Shown one piece after another: positions 53,072-63,230 of a DNA stretch of 64,000 bases. How positions within the stretch are numbered: position 1 is the first letter of the stretch; each line of letters starts with the position of its first letter. This DNA comes from AC-38 sp033856025 (GTDB lineage: Bacteria > Actinomycetota > Thermoleophilia > Solirubrobacterales > Solirubrobacteraceae), in NCBI GenBank assembly GCA_033856025.1, contig JAWVFQ010000023.1, positions 13,748-77,747 of the forward strand. The letters are read 5' to 3'. The translations under genes and the position numbers were made by a program. Below the pieces are notes generated by a model. It saw nothing but the letters and a program-made list of their open reading frames with translations, did not search any database and was not told where the DNA came from.

Positions 53072-54540
53072 GGCTCGGGCAGGGCGGACCCGGTCAGCGC
53101 CGGTGCGAGGTTGCGCAGGACGGGATCGGCTTCAGAGCCTAGCCGCAGGGCCTCGTCCAGCGCGGCGGCATGGCCGTCGGCGCGGGCCCGGGGATACGGG
53201 CCGGCCAGCTCGCGCGTGACCATGAACGTCCAGTCGGAGGCCTGGAGCGCGAGCAGCTCGCGCAGGGCGCGCGTCCCCGCCGCGCCACCGGCCCGCGCGA
53301 CCCGCAGCTCGGCCGCGCGCGCCCGCCAGGCCAGGTCGGCCACGCCAGGCCCCGACCAGGTGGAGAGGTCGCGCGGAGTCCCCCAGGTCGTGACCGGCAG
53401 CTCGGCCGGCCGGCCCATAGCCGGCGCCCCGCCGGCCAGGGCGTCCTCGACGGCCACGGGGTCGTGCCGGTCGAGGGCGTCGTCGAGGTTGGTGAGGCTC
53501 AGGTCCTGGCGGGCCGCCTCGTCGAGCACCGCGTCCAGCCAGATCGGCCCCTCGTGCCACCAGTGGCCCAGGAGCTCCGTGTCGAGCGCGCACACGCACA
53601 GCCCTCCCCCGGCCACCCGCTCGCGGACGCGGCCCACGAAGTCGGTCGCGTGCTCGCGCGCGGTCGCCGCGGCGGCCCCGCGGTCGTACCCGTGGCCCGC
53701 GTTGTTCCAGGGTCGGTGGTGGTGCACGGTGTGGTGGTGGTAGTCGCGGTAGGCGCCGTGAGCCGGGTAGCCGCCGTCGCTCCACACGAGCTCGACGACG
53801 TCACGGGCGATCGGGAAGAGGACCGGACCGCCGTCGGCGTGCAGCGGCCGCAGATGAGCGTCGGAGCCGGGGCCCAGGACGTCGGTGAGGTCGACGCACG
53901 TGGCCCGCACGCCGGCCTCGACCAGGAGCGGGTCCAGCCAGGTCGCGTGGGCGCACTCGGGCAGCCAGAAGCCGCCGCGCCACGCCGCGAGGCGGCGGGT
54001 CGGGCCCGAGCCGTCCCCGGCCCGCTCGCGGTGGGAGTCCACGCCGAGCCCGATCTGAAGTCGCGCGCCCGCGTCGGTGGCCAGCAGCGGCAGGACGGCG
54101 TGGGTGGCGGAGGACGTCCAGCTGGCGTGGCGCCCCAGCGCTCCCAGCAGGTCGCCTCCGAGGCCGTCGAGCTGGGCGACGGCGGCCCGGTAGTCCTCGC
54201 GCGAGCGCTCCAGCTCCGCCGCCAGGTCGTCGTGTCCACCCTCGCGCAGGCCGGCGATGTCACGGGCGTGGCTGTCCTCGCGGACCTCCCCCACGAAGGC
54301 GCGGAACCGCTCGGCGATCCCCGGCGCCTCGAGCTGGTCGGCCAGCACCGGCGTCAGGGACAGCGTCACGGAACCGGTGGCGCGCTCCAGGACGTCGAGC
54401 AGCGGGAGGTAGCAGCCGGCCATCGCCTCCAGCAGCCACTCCTCACCGAACGGCCAGGTCCCGAAGCCCTCCACGTAGGGCATGTGCGTGTGCAGGACGA
54501 GCGCGAGCTCGCCCGGCCCCGTGGCGGGGCGCCGCGTCAC
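53068..54540 (-). CDS. GH57 alpha-1,4-glucan branching enzyme (DUF1957 type, Rv3031-like)
   Basis: 490-aa GH57 enzyme. Motif 1 is LHTHMPYVEG, the nucleophile is E195 in FWLPECAH, and the acid/base is D320 in CALDTELLGHWWHEGP; the histidine-rich loop DYHHHTVHHH is unusual. C-terminal helical domain as in branching enzymes (SLTNLDDALD). Should form alpha-1,6 branches in the glucan made by the neighbouring GT4. GTG start overlaps the methyltransferase stop. Confidence 0.88.
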   Translation of the reverse strand: MTRRPATGPGELALVLHTHMPYVEGFGTWPFGEEWLLEAMAGCYLPLLDVLERATGSVTLSLTPVLADQLEAPGIAERFRAFVGEVREDSHARDIAGLREGGHDDLAAELERSREDYRAAVAQLDGLGGDLLGALGRHASWTSSATHAVLPLLATDAGARLQIGLGVDSHRERAGDGSGPTRRLAAWRGGFWLPECAHATWLDPLLVEAGVRATCVDLTDVLGPGSDAHLRPLHADGGPVLFPIARDVVELVWSDGGYPAHGAYRDYHHHTVHHHRPWNNAGHGYDRGAAAATAREHATDFVGRVRERVAGGGLCVCALDTELLGHWWHEGPIWLDAVLDEAARQDLSLTNLDDALDRHDPVAVEDALAGGAPAMGRPAELPVTTWGTPRDLSTWSGPGVADLAWRARAAELRVARAGGAAGTRALRELLALQASDWTFMVTRELAGPYPRARADGHAAALDEALRLGSEADPVLRNLAPALTGSALPEP

Positions 54541-55310
54541 GGACGGCACACGGCCACGAAGTCCAGCGCGCGCTGGAGGCGCGGCGGCGTCCCGGCCCGC
54601 AGGCGGAAGTCGCGCACGGAGATCGCCGGCGTGAACCAGCCGTAGAACACGCCGGTCAGGCCCGCCCGGGGGTGCACGTGGTCCCAGCCGGCGCGCAGGC
54701 CCCAGTCGTGGACGCGCAGCTTGCGCGCGTGGAACAGGCCGTAGAGCTCGAAGGACGAGAAGTGCGCGGCCAGCAGGCCCGCGAACTCCTCGGCGCGGTA
54801 CTCGTGCACGTGCCAGGGATTGCCCGAGCGCTTCGCGCCCTTGGGCGCCAGCGTCAGGACGTTGGGCGTCGAGATGTACGCGGCGCCGCCCGGGCGCAGG
54901 AGCGCCTTGAAGCGCTCGAGGATCGCCCCCGGGTCGTCCACGTGCTCGATCGTCTGGAGGAACGTGACCGCGTCCGCCTCGCCGTCCCAGGTCTGGACCA
55001 GGTCGCGGTCGAAGCGCACGCCGTCGCGGCCGTAGCGCAGCCGGGCGTGCTCGTGGGCCTCCGGGTTGGCATCCACGCCCACCACGCTGCGCGCTCCCGC
55101 GCGGGCCAGCACGTCCGCGCCGTAGCCCTCGCCCGTGGCCATGTCGACCACGTCCAGGCCCCGCACCCGCTGGGCGATCCAGTCGTAGACGACGAGGTGG
55201 CGCCGGTACCAGTAGTTCTCCTCCGGCACGTCGGGAAGCGTGCGCTCGCCGGTGAGGGCCAGCGGCGGCACCCCCGGGGGCTGGTCGCGTTGCAGGTAGG
55301 TCTCCGGCAC
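54537..55310 (-). CDS. Class I SAM methyltransferase (Rv3030-like)
   Basis: 257-aa methyltransferase. After LTGERTLPDVPEENYWYRRHL, a segment I recognise from mycobacterial Rv3030-like proteins, comes the SAM site VVDMATGEGYGADVLARAGA, acidic VGVDANPEA, and FLQTIEHVDDPGAIL with STPN. Probably an O-methyltransferase acting on a sugar in the MGLP-type glucan. GTG at 55310 is 8 bases after TAGCGT (minus strand). Heads the MT-GH57-GT4-hydrolase operon. Confidence 0.8.
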   Translation of the reverse strand: MPETYLQRDQPPGVPPLALTGERTLPDVPEENYWYRRHLVVYDWIAQRVRGLDVVDMATGEGYGADVLARAGARSVVGVDANPEAHEHARLRYGRDGVRFDRDLVQTWDGEADAVTFLQTIEHVDDPGAILERFKALLRPGGAAYISTPNVLTLAPKGAKRSGNPWHVHEYRAEEFAGLLAAHFSSFELYGLFHARKLRVHDWGLRAGWDHVHPRAGLTGVFYGWFTPAISVRDFRLRAGTPPRLQRALDFVAVCRP

Positions 55311-55338
55311 GCGGGGGGACGCTACAGTTCCGCCGCCG

Positions 55339-56253
55339 ATGGCCGCTCCCGCCACCGCAGAGGAGATTCGCGACGTCAACACCCGCTACCACGACGCCGC
55401 GGCGGAGGGCTACGACGCCAAGTGGGGCATCGACTTCGGTCCGGTGGGCCAGGCGCAGGTCCTGACCAAGCTGGGCAAGGCGCTGGGCCGCCGGCCCGAG
55501 CATTTCGGCCGGGCGCTGGAGGTCGGCGCGGGCACGGGCTACTTCTCGCTGAACCTCATGCAGGCCGGCGTGATCGGCGAGGCGGTGTGCATGGACATCT
55601 CGCCGGGGATGCTCGACACGCTGAGCGAGAACGCGCGCGCGCTGGGCCTGGAGGCCGAGACGCTCGCCGCCGACGCCGAGGCGCTCCCCCTCCCCGACGC
55701 GAGCTTCGACCTCGTGTTCGGGCACGCCGTCCTGCACCACATCCCCGACCTGGGAAGCGCCTTCGCCGAGTTCCACCGCGTCCTGCGCCCCGGAGGCTGG
55801 GTCGCCTTCGCCGGCGAGCCGTCGCGCTACGGCGACCGGCTGGCCTCGTTCCCCAAGCGCGGCGCCCTGCGCCTGGCGCCGCTGTGGCGCGCCGCGATGG
55901 GCGCCGCCGCGGCGAACGGGCACGGCGAGCTGGGCGGGGAGCCCGACGACCACTGGCTCGAGCACGTCGTCGACGTCCACGCCTTCGCGCCATCCGAGCT
56001 GCGCGCGTTCGCGGCGGGGGCCGGGATGGGCGACGTGCGGGTGCGCGGCGAGGAGCTGCTGGCGTCCTGGTTCGGGTGGGCCAACCGCACGCTGGAGGCC
56101 AGTGCCGAGCCGGCCGGCGTGCCGTGGCTGTGGCGCCAATACGCCTACCGCGGCTACCTGCTCCTCCAGCGCATCGACCGCGGCCTGCTCGAGCGCCGGC
56201 TGCCCCCCGAGGTGTTCTACAACCTCATGCTGGCCGCCCGCAGGCCGGCCTAG
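55339..56253 (+). CDS. Class I SAM methyltransferase (UbiE-like)
   Basis: 304-aa methyltransferase. SAM motif I LEVGAGTGYFSLNL, motif II MDISPGML, motif III DLVFGHAVLHHIPDLG, post-I LRPGGWVAFAGEP. A C-terminal part of about 130 residues may bind the acceptor (FAPSELRAFAAGAGMGD). Acceptor unknown; could be a lipid or methylated glycan intermediate given the neighbouring divergent operon, with which it shares a 28-bp promoter region. TACAGT ten bases before the ATG. Confidence 0.8.
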   Translation: MAAPATAEEIRDVNTRYHDAAAEGYDAKWGIDFGPVGQAQVLTKLGKALGRRPEHFGRALEVGAGTGYFSLNLMQAGVIGEAVCMDISPGMLDTLSENARALGLEAETLAADAEALPLPDASFDLVFGHAVLHHIPDLGSAFAEFHRVLRPGGWVAFAGEPSRYGDRLASFPKRGALRLAPLWRAAMGAAAANGHGELGGEPDDHWLEHVVDVHAFAPSELRAFAAGAGMGDVRVRGEELLASWFGWANRTLEASAEPAGVPWLWRQYAYRGYLLLQRIDRGLLERRLPPEVFYNLMLAARRPA

Positions 56254-56263
56254 ACGCGAAGAA

Positions 56264-56281
56264 GGGGCGCCGAGGCGCCCC
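56264..56281. terminator. GC stem-loop between convergent genes
   Basis: ggggcgc (56264-56270) and gcgcccc (56275-56281) form a 7-bp stem with a cgag loop 10 bp after the methyltransferase stop. It can act for both convergent genes. No T-run follows. Confidence 0.6.
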
Positions 56282-56335
56282 CTCAAGACTGCCCGTGCGA
56301 CGGGCTCCAACACTCCCAAAGACTGACCATCGCTG

Positions 56336-57412
56336 TCAAGGTCCGGCGGAAGCTCCGCGCAGCGCCAGGTAGCGGGCGCGGGCGGCGAAGGTGTCGCGCA
56401 TCTCGCCGGTGACCTCCTCCAGGAACTCCTCGCGGTACGTGGAGTCCGTCAGCACCGCGATCGCGTAGTACAGCCCGGAGAAGGCGGCGATCGCGCCGGC
56501 CACGCGCAGCAGCTCCTCGCTGACCATCGCCGTGCCCCCGAGCAGGTGGACGCGCAACAGGTCGTTGGGCGCGTGGCCCAGCCACGTGCCCTGCACGTCG
56601 CCCGGCACGGCGAGTGCGCCGAAGAGTGCGAAGAACGCTCCGATCGACGCCGCGACCACCAGCACCTGGAGCCCCTGGGAGATGAACAGGACCAGCGCCA
56701 CGTTGCGCCGCTGGCGCGGCTCCAGCGGCGGGCCGCCGGCGCCGGCGTCGTGCTCCAGGCGGCGCACCTCGCGGGGCAGCCGCCCGGCCAGGAACACGAC
56801 CCCCATGGCGACGAACGAGCCGAAGATGACGGCCAGGAACCCCCGCGGGGCGGCGCCGAACACCTGCCACATCTCGGTGGTGAGGAACAGGACCACGGAG
56901 AAGATCAGCAGCAGGGGCAGCGCGCGAGTCAGGAGGTCGAACGACGCGACGAGCTGGCTCAGGAACCGCGCCGCCGCCCAGCGCACGATCGAGGCCAGCC
57001 CGTAGCCGACCACCGCGTAGACCAGGCCGAGCAGGGCCAGGTTGCCGGCCGCGGTGACCAGCGCGCTGCGCCACTGGCCGCCGAAGACCAGCGGCAGCAG
57101 CGCCGGGACGATCACGAAGCCGACGAGCTCGGTCCGCCCCACCTCGCGGGGCCGGGAGAGGAACGGCACGCCGCGCCCCCGGTTCAGCGCCCCCATGGCC
57201 ACCACGACGATGGCCAGCCCGCCCGCGACGGCGCCCAGGTTGGCCAGGACCGACCACCTGAGGTCCACCGCCCCCAGCGCCTCGGCGAGGAAGACCAGGC
57301 TGAGGATCGGGACCGCCCGTGTGAAGACGTCCTCGCGCGCCGAGTAGTCCTCGATCAGCAGGGGCAGCCCGGCCCGCCGGAAGCCCCGCTCGTACGCGGC
57401 CAGCTCGTCCAT
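56336..57412 (-). CDS. Polytopic membrane protein of unknown function
   Basis: 358-aa protein with about seven to eight hydrophobic helices, starting with ILSLVFLAEALGAVDL after a soluble N-terminus (DELAAYERGFRRAGLP, EDYSAREDVFTR). No known transporter or enzyme motif. FGAAPRGFLAVIFGSFVAMG and HLLGGTAMVSEELLRVAGA are membrane helices. The C-terminal YREEFLEEVTGEMRDTF is cytoplasmic-looking. ATG at 57412 chosen because the upstream frame overlaps the divergent Lon-domain gene. Confidence 0.65.
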   Translation of the reverse strand: MDELAAYERGFRRAGLPLLIEDYSAREDVFTRAVPILSLVFLAEALGAVDLRWSVLANLGAVAGGLAIVVVAMGALNRGRGVPFLSRPREVGRTELVGFVIVPALLPLVFGGQWRSALVTAAGNLALLGLVYAVVGYGLASIVRWAAARFLSQLVASFDLLTRALPLLLIFSVVLFLTTEMWQVFGAAPRGFLAVIFGSFVAMGVVFLAGRLPREVRRLEHDAGAGGPPLEPRQRRNVALVLFISQGLQVLVVAASIGAFFALFGALAVPGDVQGTWLGHAPNDLLRVHLLGGTAMVSEELLRVAGAIAAFSGLYYAIAVLTDSTYREEFLEEVTGEMRDTFAARARYLALRGASAGP

Positions 57413-57479
57413 GGCCGCAATGACACCCGGCCCCCCGGACGGCAGCCCCGGGCCGCAGGGCGCTCCTACACTTCGGCCG

Positions 57480-58103
57480 ATGGCCACGACCGCGAGCGAT
57501 TTCCCGCTCTTCCCCCTGGGGATCGTCGCGCTGCCCTCCGAGACGGTGCCCCTCCACATCTTCGAGGAGCGCTACAAGACGATGGTCGCCGAGTGCCTGG
57601 AGCGCGAATCGGAGTTCGGCATCGTGTGGCTGTCCGACGACGGCCTGCGGACGGTGGGGTGCGCCTGCGAGGTGTCCGAGGTGCTCGACCGCGACGATGA
57701 CGGGCGGATGAACATCCTCGTCCGGGGGACGCGGCCGTTCCGGGTGCTGGAGCGCCAGGAGCACCTGCCCTACCCGGCGGGCGAGGTCGAGTTCCTGACC
57801 GACAAGGTCGAGGACCCGGACACCGGCGCGCTGGAGTCGGCCCACGCCGTCTACGCCGAGCTCGTGGAGCAGGCGACCGACCGCCGTCCCGACCCCGACG
57901 AGCTGTCCGCCATGGGCGCCTACGACATGGCCGCGACCGTCGACTTCGGCCTGGACGCCAAGCAGGGGCTCCTCGACCTGCGCTCGGAGAACGCCCGGCT
58001 GCGCCTGCTCACCCGTCTGTTTCGCGCGGCGGCCAAGCGCCTGGACTTCGCCGAACGCGCGCAGGAGCGCGCGCGCTCGAACGGCAAGGTGCGGTTCTCC
58101 TGA
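57480..58103 (+). CDS. LON substrate-binding-domain protein
   Basis: 207-aa protein consisting of the N-terminal LON domain only: FPLFPLGIVALPSETVPLHIFEERYKTM split by the usual pattern, FGIVWLSDDG, GCACEVSEVLDRDDDGRMNILVRGTRPFRV. No ATPase or protease part. Such stand-alone forms are common and may help protein turnover; role unknown. TACACT seven bases before the ATG gives the start. Confidence 0.85.
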   Translation: MATTASDFPLFPLGIVALPSETVPLHIFEERYKTMVAECLERESEFGIVWLSDDGLRTVGCACEVSEVLDRDDDGRMNILVRGTRPFRVLERQEHLPYPAGEVEFLTDKVEDPDTGALESAHAVYAELVEQATDRRPDPDELSAMGAYDMAATVDFGLDAKQGLLDLRSENARLRLLTRLFRAAAKRLDFAERAQERARSNGKVRFS

Positions 58104-58113
58104 CCGGGATGCC

Positions 58114-58520
58114 CTAGCGGGGCAGCCCGCACACGCGCCGCGCCACGGCGCGCGCGAAGGCCTGCGCCAGGTACATCTGCTTGGTCTGGCCGCGCGAGGA
58201 GTCGCTGAAGCGCACGGTGCCCCGCTCCAGGCGCAGGCGGTAGGTCAGGATCGAGCGGGCGCCCGGCGCCAGCGCCCGCGGCGCGACGCGGTTGAGCTCG
58301 CGGGCGATCTCGCGGGCGTCGAGCAGCAGCTCGTCGGGCAGCCGGCGCCGGGCGCGGCCGTTGCAGCCGACCTGGCCGTCGTCCTGGACGCGCAGGGTCA
58401 GCCGCGCGCCGGGGACCGTGCCGCTGCGCTCCAGCACGAACAGGTCGGGAGAGGTGCGGTTGCCACACCCCGCGCCAAGCGCCATCGCCGCGACGAGCGC
58501 CGCGACGGGTCCCGCCCGCC

Positions 58521-58524
<4 letters not shown>
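58114..58524 (-). CDS. Small lipoprotein of unknown function
   Basis: 136-aa protein with a lipobox (LVAAMALGAGCGN, Cys near residue 20). Mature part is one alpha/beta domain: LTLRVQDDGQVGCNGRARRRL, ELLLDAREIARELNR and TVRFSDSSRGQTKQMYLAQAF. Two further cysteines. No family recognised. GTG start overlaps the gamma-glutamyltransferase stop. Confidence 0.55.
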
Positions 58525-59975
<1,451 letters not shown>

Positions 59976-59977
59976 GG

Positions 59978-61438
59978 CTACCCGCGGGGGACGAACTCCG
60001 GGACGTCCAGCTCGCCCAGCCCGCTGCGGCGCTCGTCCCGGGAGGGACGCTCCGTGCGGACGGGCGGCTCCGGACGCTCGGCCCGGGCCGGGCGATCGGT
60101 GCGCTCGGCTCGCTCGGCCCGGCGGATCCGCGGCTCGCCCGCGGGCTCCTGCAGGGTGCGGCGCGGCTTCGCGTCGCCGTAGCCGGTGGCCACGACCGTC
60201 ACCCACACGGCGTCGTCGAGCTTCTCGTCGACCATGGCGCCGAAGATGATGTTGGCGTCGGGGTGGGCGGCCTCGGCCACCGCCTTGGCGGCCTCGTTGA
60301 CCTCCCACAGGCTGAGATCGCGCCCGCCCGTGATGGAGAGAAGGATCGACCGGGCGCCGTCCATGCTGGTCTCCAGCAGCGGCGACGCGACGGCCTGCTC
60401 GGACGCCTCGATCGCGCGGCGCTCGCCCGTGCCCATGCCGATCCCGAGGAGGGCGTTGCCGGCCTCCTCCATGATCGTGCGCACGTCGGCGAAGTCCAGG
60501 TTGATCAGCCCCGGCAGCGTCACCAGGTCCGAGATGCCCTGGACGCCCTGGCGCAGCACGTCGTCGGCCACGCGGAACGCCTCGACCATCGAGGTCCCCT
60601 TGTCCAGCACGGACAGCAGCCGGTTGTTGGGGACGACGATCAGGGTGTCGACCTCGGCGGCGAGCTGGTCGACGCCCTCGTCGGCCTGCTCCTTGCGCCG
60701 GGAGCCCTCGAACCCGAACGGCTTGGTCACGATTCCGACGGTCAGCGCGCCCAGCTCCCGCGCGATGCGCGCCACCACGGGCGCGGCGCCGGTCCCGGTG
60801 CCGCCGCCGGCGCCGGCGGTGACGAACACCATGTCCGCGCCCTTGAGGAGCGACTTGATCTTGTCGTACTCCTCCATCGCCGCCTGCTTGCCCAGCTCGG
60901 GGTTGGAGCCCGAGCCCAGGCCGCGGGTGACGGCGGCGCCGATGTGCAGCGTGACGTGCGCCGAGGACTGCTGGAGGGACTGCAGGTCCGTGTTGATGGC
61001 GATGAACTCGACGCCCTCGACCTCGGCCTCGATCATGCGGTTGACCGCGTTGACGCCGGCACCGCCGACGCCGATCACGCGCAGGACCGGGCTGCCGACC
61101 TGTCGCGGCGCGGCGTAGAGGCCCTCCTCCTCGCGCACCACGGGCGGCGGCGGCGCCGGGGGCTCGGGGGTGCGCACGGGCGCGGACTCGCGCTCGAGGA
61201 TGTTCTCGGGGATCTCCGACGAGAAGACGTGGCGCAGGCGCTCGCGCGCCGGAACGGGATGCTCCGCCGCCGACTCCTCGGCGACGGGCTCCGGCGTGGG
61301 CTCGGGCTCCGGATCGGGCGGCGCGGGCGGCGGCTGCGGCTGCTGCTGCGCCTCCGGCTCCAGGCCCTCCTCCTCGGTCTTGCGGAACAGCGCGGCCAGT
61401 GGGCCCTCGCGCATGCTCGCCCGCTTACCCCTTTCCAT
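59978..61438 (-). CDS. ftsZ: Cell division protein FtsZ with long N-terminal extension
   Basis: 486-aa tubulin-like GTPase forming the division ring. The GTPase core starts at about residue 117 (VLRVIGVGGAGVNAVNRM) and has the G-box GGGTGTG (211-217) and NLDFADVRTIM. A C-terminal linker rich in R, E and P leads to the conserved end peptide LDVPEFVPR that binds FtsA/SepF-type partners. Before the core lie about 115 residues rich in P, E and Q (about 25-60 and 85-105), which normal FtsZ lacks. ATG at 61438 has AGGAGG six bases upstream and overlaps parA by 14 bp; the ATG at 61414 is a shorter option. Outside any dcw cluster here. Confidence 0.92.
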   Translation of the reverse strand: MERGKRASMREGPLAALFRKTEEEGLEPEAQQQPQPPPAPPDPEPEPTPEPVAEESAAEHPVPARERLRHVFSSEIPENILERESAPVRTPEPPAPPPPVVREEEGLYAAPRQVGSPVLRVIGVGGAGVNAVNRMIEAEVEGVEFIAINTDLQSLQQSSAHVTLHIGAAVTRGLGSGSNPELGKQAAMEEYDKIKSLLKGADMVFVTAGAGGGTGTGAAPVVARIARELGALTVGIVTKPFGFEGSRRKEQADEGVDQLAAEVDTLIVVPNNRLLSVLDKGTSMVEAFRVADDVLRQGVQGISDLVTLPGLINLDFADVRTIMEEAGNALLGIGMGTGERRAIEASEQAVASPLLETSMDGARSILLSITGGRDLSLWEVNEAAKAVAEAAHPDANIIFGAMVDEKLDDAVWVTVVATGYGDAKPRRTLQEPAGEPRIRRAERAERTDRPARAERPEPPVRTERPSRDERRSGLGELDVPEFVPRG

Positions 61439-62240
61439 TGAGAACCTCCTCGGCGAGCTGACGATACGCCGCGGCGGCGGTTCCGTCAGGTTCGTACTTG
61501 AGCACGGACATTCCCTTCACGGGAGCCTCCGCGAAGCGCACCGTCTTGCGGATCCGCGACGCGAAGACGCGGTCCCCGAAATTCTCCTCCAGGATCTCGA
61601 TCGCCTCCTTGGCGTGGACCGTACGCGAGTCGACCAGCGTCGGCAAGATCCCCTCGATCTCGATCTCGGGGTTGAGGTTCTCTCGGATCATGGCCAGGGT
61701 GTTCTGCAGCTGGATCAGCCCGCGCATCGACAGATACTCGCACTGCACGGGGACGATCACCTTGTTGGCCGCCGTCAGGGCGTTGATCGTGAGCAGTCCG
61801 AGGCTCGGCGGAGTGTCGATGCAGATGAAGTCGTAGTCCTCCTTGATCGGCGCCAGCCCCTTCTGGAGGGAGCGCTCGCGGCCGATCTGGGTGGACATGG
61901 CGATCTCGGCGCCGGCCAGGTCGATCGACGAGCAGGCGATGTCGATCTCGCGCTTGCGGATGACCTCGCGGATCGACGTGTCGTGCACGAGCACGTCGTA
62001 CATCGACATCTCCAGCGTGTCCGGGTCGATGCCCTGGGACATCGTGAGGTTGCCCTGTGGATCGAGGTCCACGCACAGGACGCGGTGTCCCGTCTCGGCG
62101 AAGGCCACGGCGAGATTGAGGGTCGTCGTCGTCTTCGCGACGCCGCCCTTCTGGTTGGCGAAGACGATCACCTTGGCCTTGGCGCTCACAGGGTCGCTCC
62201 CGTTTGTCTGCTTCTCGGGCATCAGCGCCTCTATTCGCAT
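61425..62240 (-). CDS. ParA-family ATPase
   Basis: 271-aa Walker ATPase of chromosome-partitioning type. The deviant Walker A is KGGVAKTTT, with an alanine in the usual glycine position but both lysines kept; CVDLDPQGNLT and FICIDTPPSLG are the A' and B motifs, then RLSMRG-type segment EYLSMRGLIQLQ. No parB follows; the next gene is ftsZ, with overlapping frames, so this ParA may position division or another cargo. Start 62240 (MRIEA) or 62222 (MPEKQ). Confidence 0.88.
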   Translation of the reverse strand: MRIEALMPEKQTNGSDPVSAKAKVIVFANQKGGVAKTTTTLNLAVAFAETGHRVLCVDLDPQGNLTMSQGIDPDTLEMSMYDVLVHDTSIREVIRKREIDIACSSIDLAGAEIAMSTQIGRERSLQKGLAPIKEDYDFICIDTPPSLGLLTINALTAANKVIVPVQCEYLSMRGLIQLQNTLAMIRENLNPEIEIEGILPTLVDSRTVHAKEAIEILEENFGDRVFASRIRKTVRFAEAPVKGMSVLKYEPDGTAAAAYRQLAEEVLNGKG

Positions 62241-62282
62241 GGCGAGCGGGGAATCCTTCAGCGCCGGTACCCTCCGGCTTCG

Positions 62283-63230
62283 ATGGAGGGGCTGCTCGAC
62301 AAGCGCCTGCTCTTCGTCACGGGGAAAGGCGGCGTCGGCAAGTCCACCGTGGCCGCCGCCCTCGGGCTGGTCGCCGCACGGCACGGGCTGCGCACGATCG
62401 TGGCGGAGATCGCGGGCCAGGACAGGCTCGCGAGAGCGATCGCGGGCGACGGCGGCGGCGGGTTCGCGGAGACCAGGCTCGCCGACGACCTGTACGCGAT
62501 CTCGATCGATCCGCAGCAGGCGCTCAACGAGTACCTGCGGCTCCAGATGCCCGCCCGCCCGATGGCCGACCTGCTGACGTCGAGCCGAATGTTCCAGTAC
62601 TTCGCCGCCGCCACGCCCGGCATGCGCGAGCTGCTGACGATCGGGAAAGTGTGGGAGCTCGCCCAGCTCGAGCGCCGCACGCGGGGAGCCGCGCCCTACG
62701 ACCTCGCGATCGTCGACGCGCCGGCCACGGGGCACGGGCTGGGCGTCCTCAACACCCCCGGCACGTTCGCCGACGTCGCGCGGGTCGGCCCGATCGCGCG
62801 CCAGGCCCGCACCATCGACAAGACGCTGCGCGACCCGCGCTTCACCGGCGTGGTCGCGGTCACCCACGCCGAGGAGATGCCGGTGGCCGAGACGCTGACC
62901 CTGAACGGGTTGTTGCAGTCCGAGCTCGGGATCGAGCCGGCCGCGGTGATCGTCAACGCCGTGCACCCCGACCGCTTCTCCGACCGGCAGGCGCGCTCGA
63001 TTGCCAAGGCGTTGCGCGAGGCGTCCTCCCAGCGGGCCCGCGCCGCCCTGCACGCCGCGCTCTCCCAGCACAGCCGCGCCCGCATCCAGGCCGAGCAGCT
63101 CGAGCGGCTGCGTGCCGGGATCGACGGCGAGCCGGTCGTCCTGCCCTTCGTGTTCGCGTCCAACGGCGAGCGCGCCGTCTTCGAGCAACTGGCTGACGCG
63201 CTCGACGATCGGGTAAGGCTGGCGGCATGA
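62283..63230 (+). CDS. Get3/ArsA-like ATPase, first subunit
   Basis: 315-aa P-loop ATPase of the anion-transporter/Get3 family. Walker A is GKGGVGKST (residues 14-22), switch II IVDAPATGHGLG, and A-loop-like VLPFVFASNGER. The adjacent gene encodes a second, different member, as in mycobacterial Rv3679-Rv3680, whose products form a heterodimeric complex linked to glycolipid metabolism. No arsenic genes are near, so an arsenite role is unlikely. TACCCT nine bases before the ATG. Divergent from parA. Confidence 0.82.
   Translation: MEGLLDKRLLFVTGKGGVGKSTVAAALGLVAARHGLRTIVAEIAGQDRLARAIAGDGGGGFAETRLADDLYAISIDPQQALNEYLRLQMPARPMADLLTSSRMFQYFAAATPGMRELLTIGKVWELAQLERRTRGAAPYDLAIVDAPATGHGLGVLNTPGTFADVARVGPIARQARTIDKTLRDPRFTGVVAVTHAEEMPVAETLTLNGLLQSELGIEPAAVIVNAVHPDRFSDRQARSIAKALREASSQRARAALHAALSQHSRARIQAEQLERLRAGIDGEPVVLPFVFASNGERAVFEQLADALDDRVRLAA

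Noticed and set aside
56283..57845. 520-codon - strand frame over the membrane protein at 56336
   Set aside because: The frame at 56336-57412 has clean membrane helices; this one is arginine/glycine-rich in the same region, so it is the shadow.
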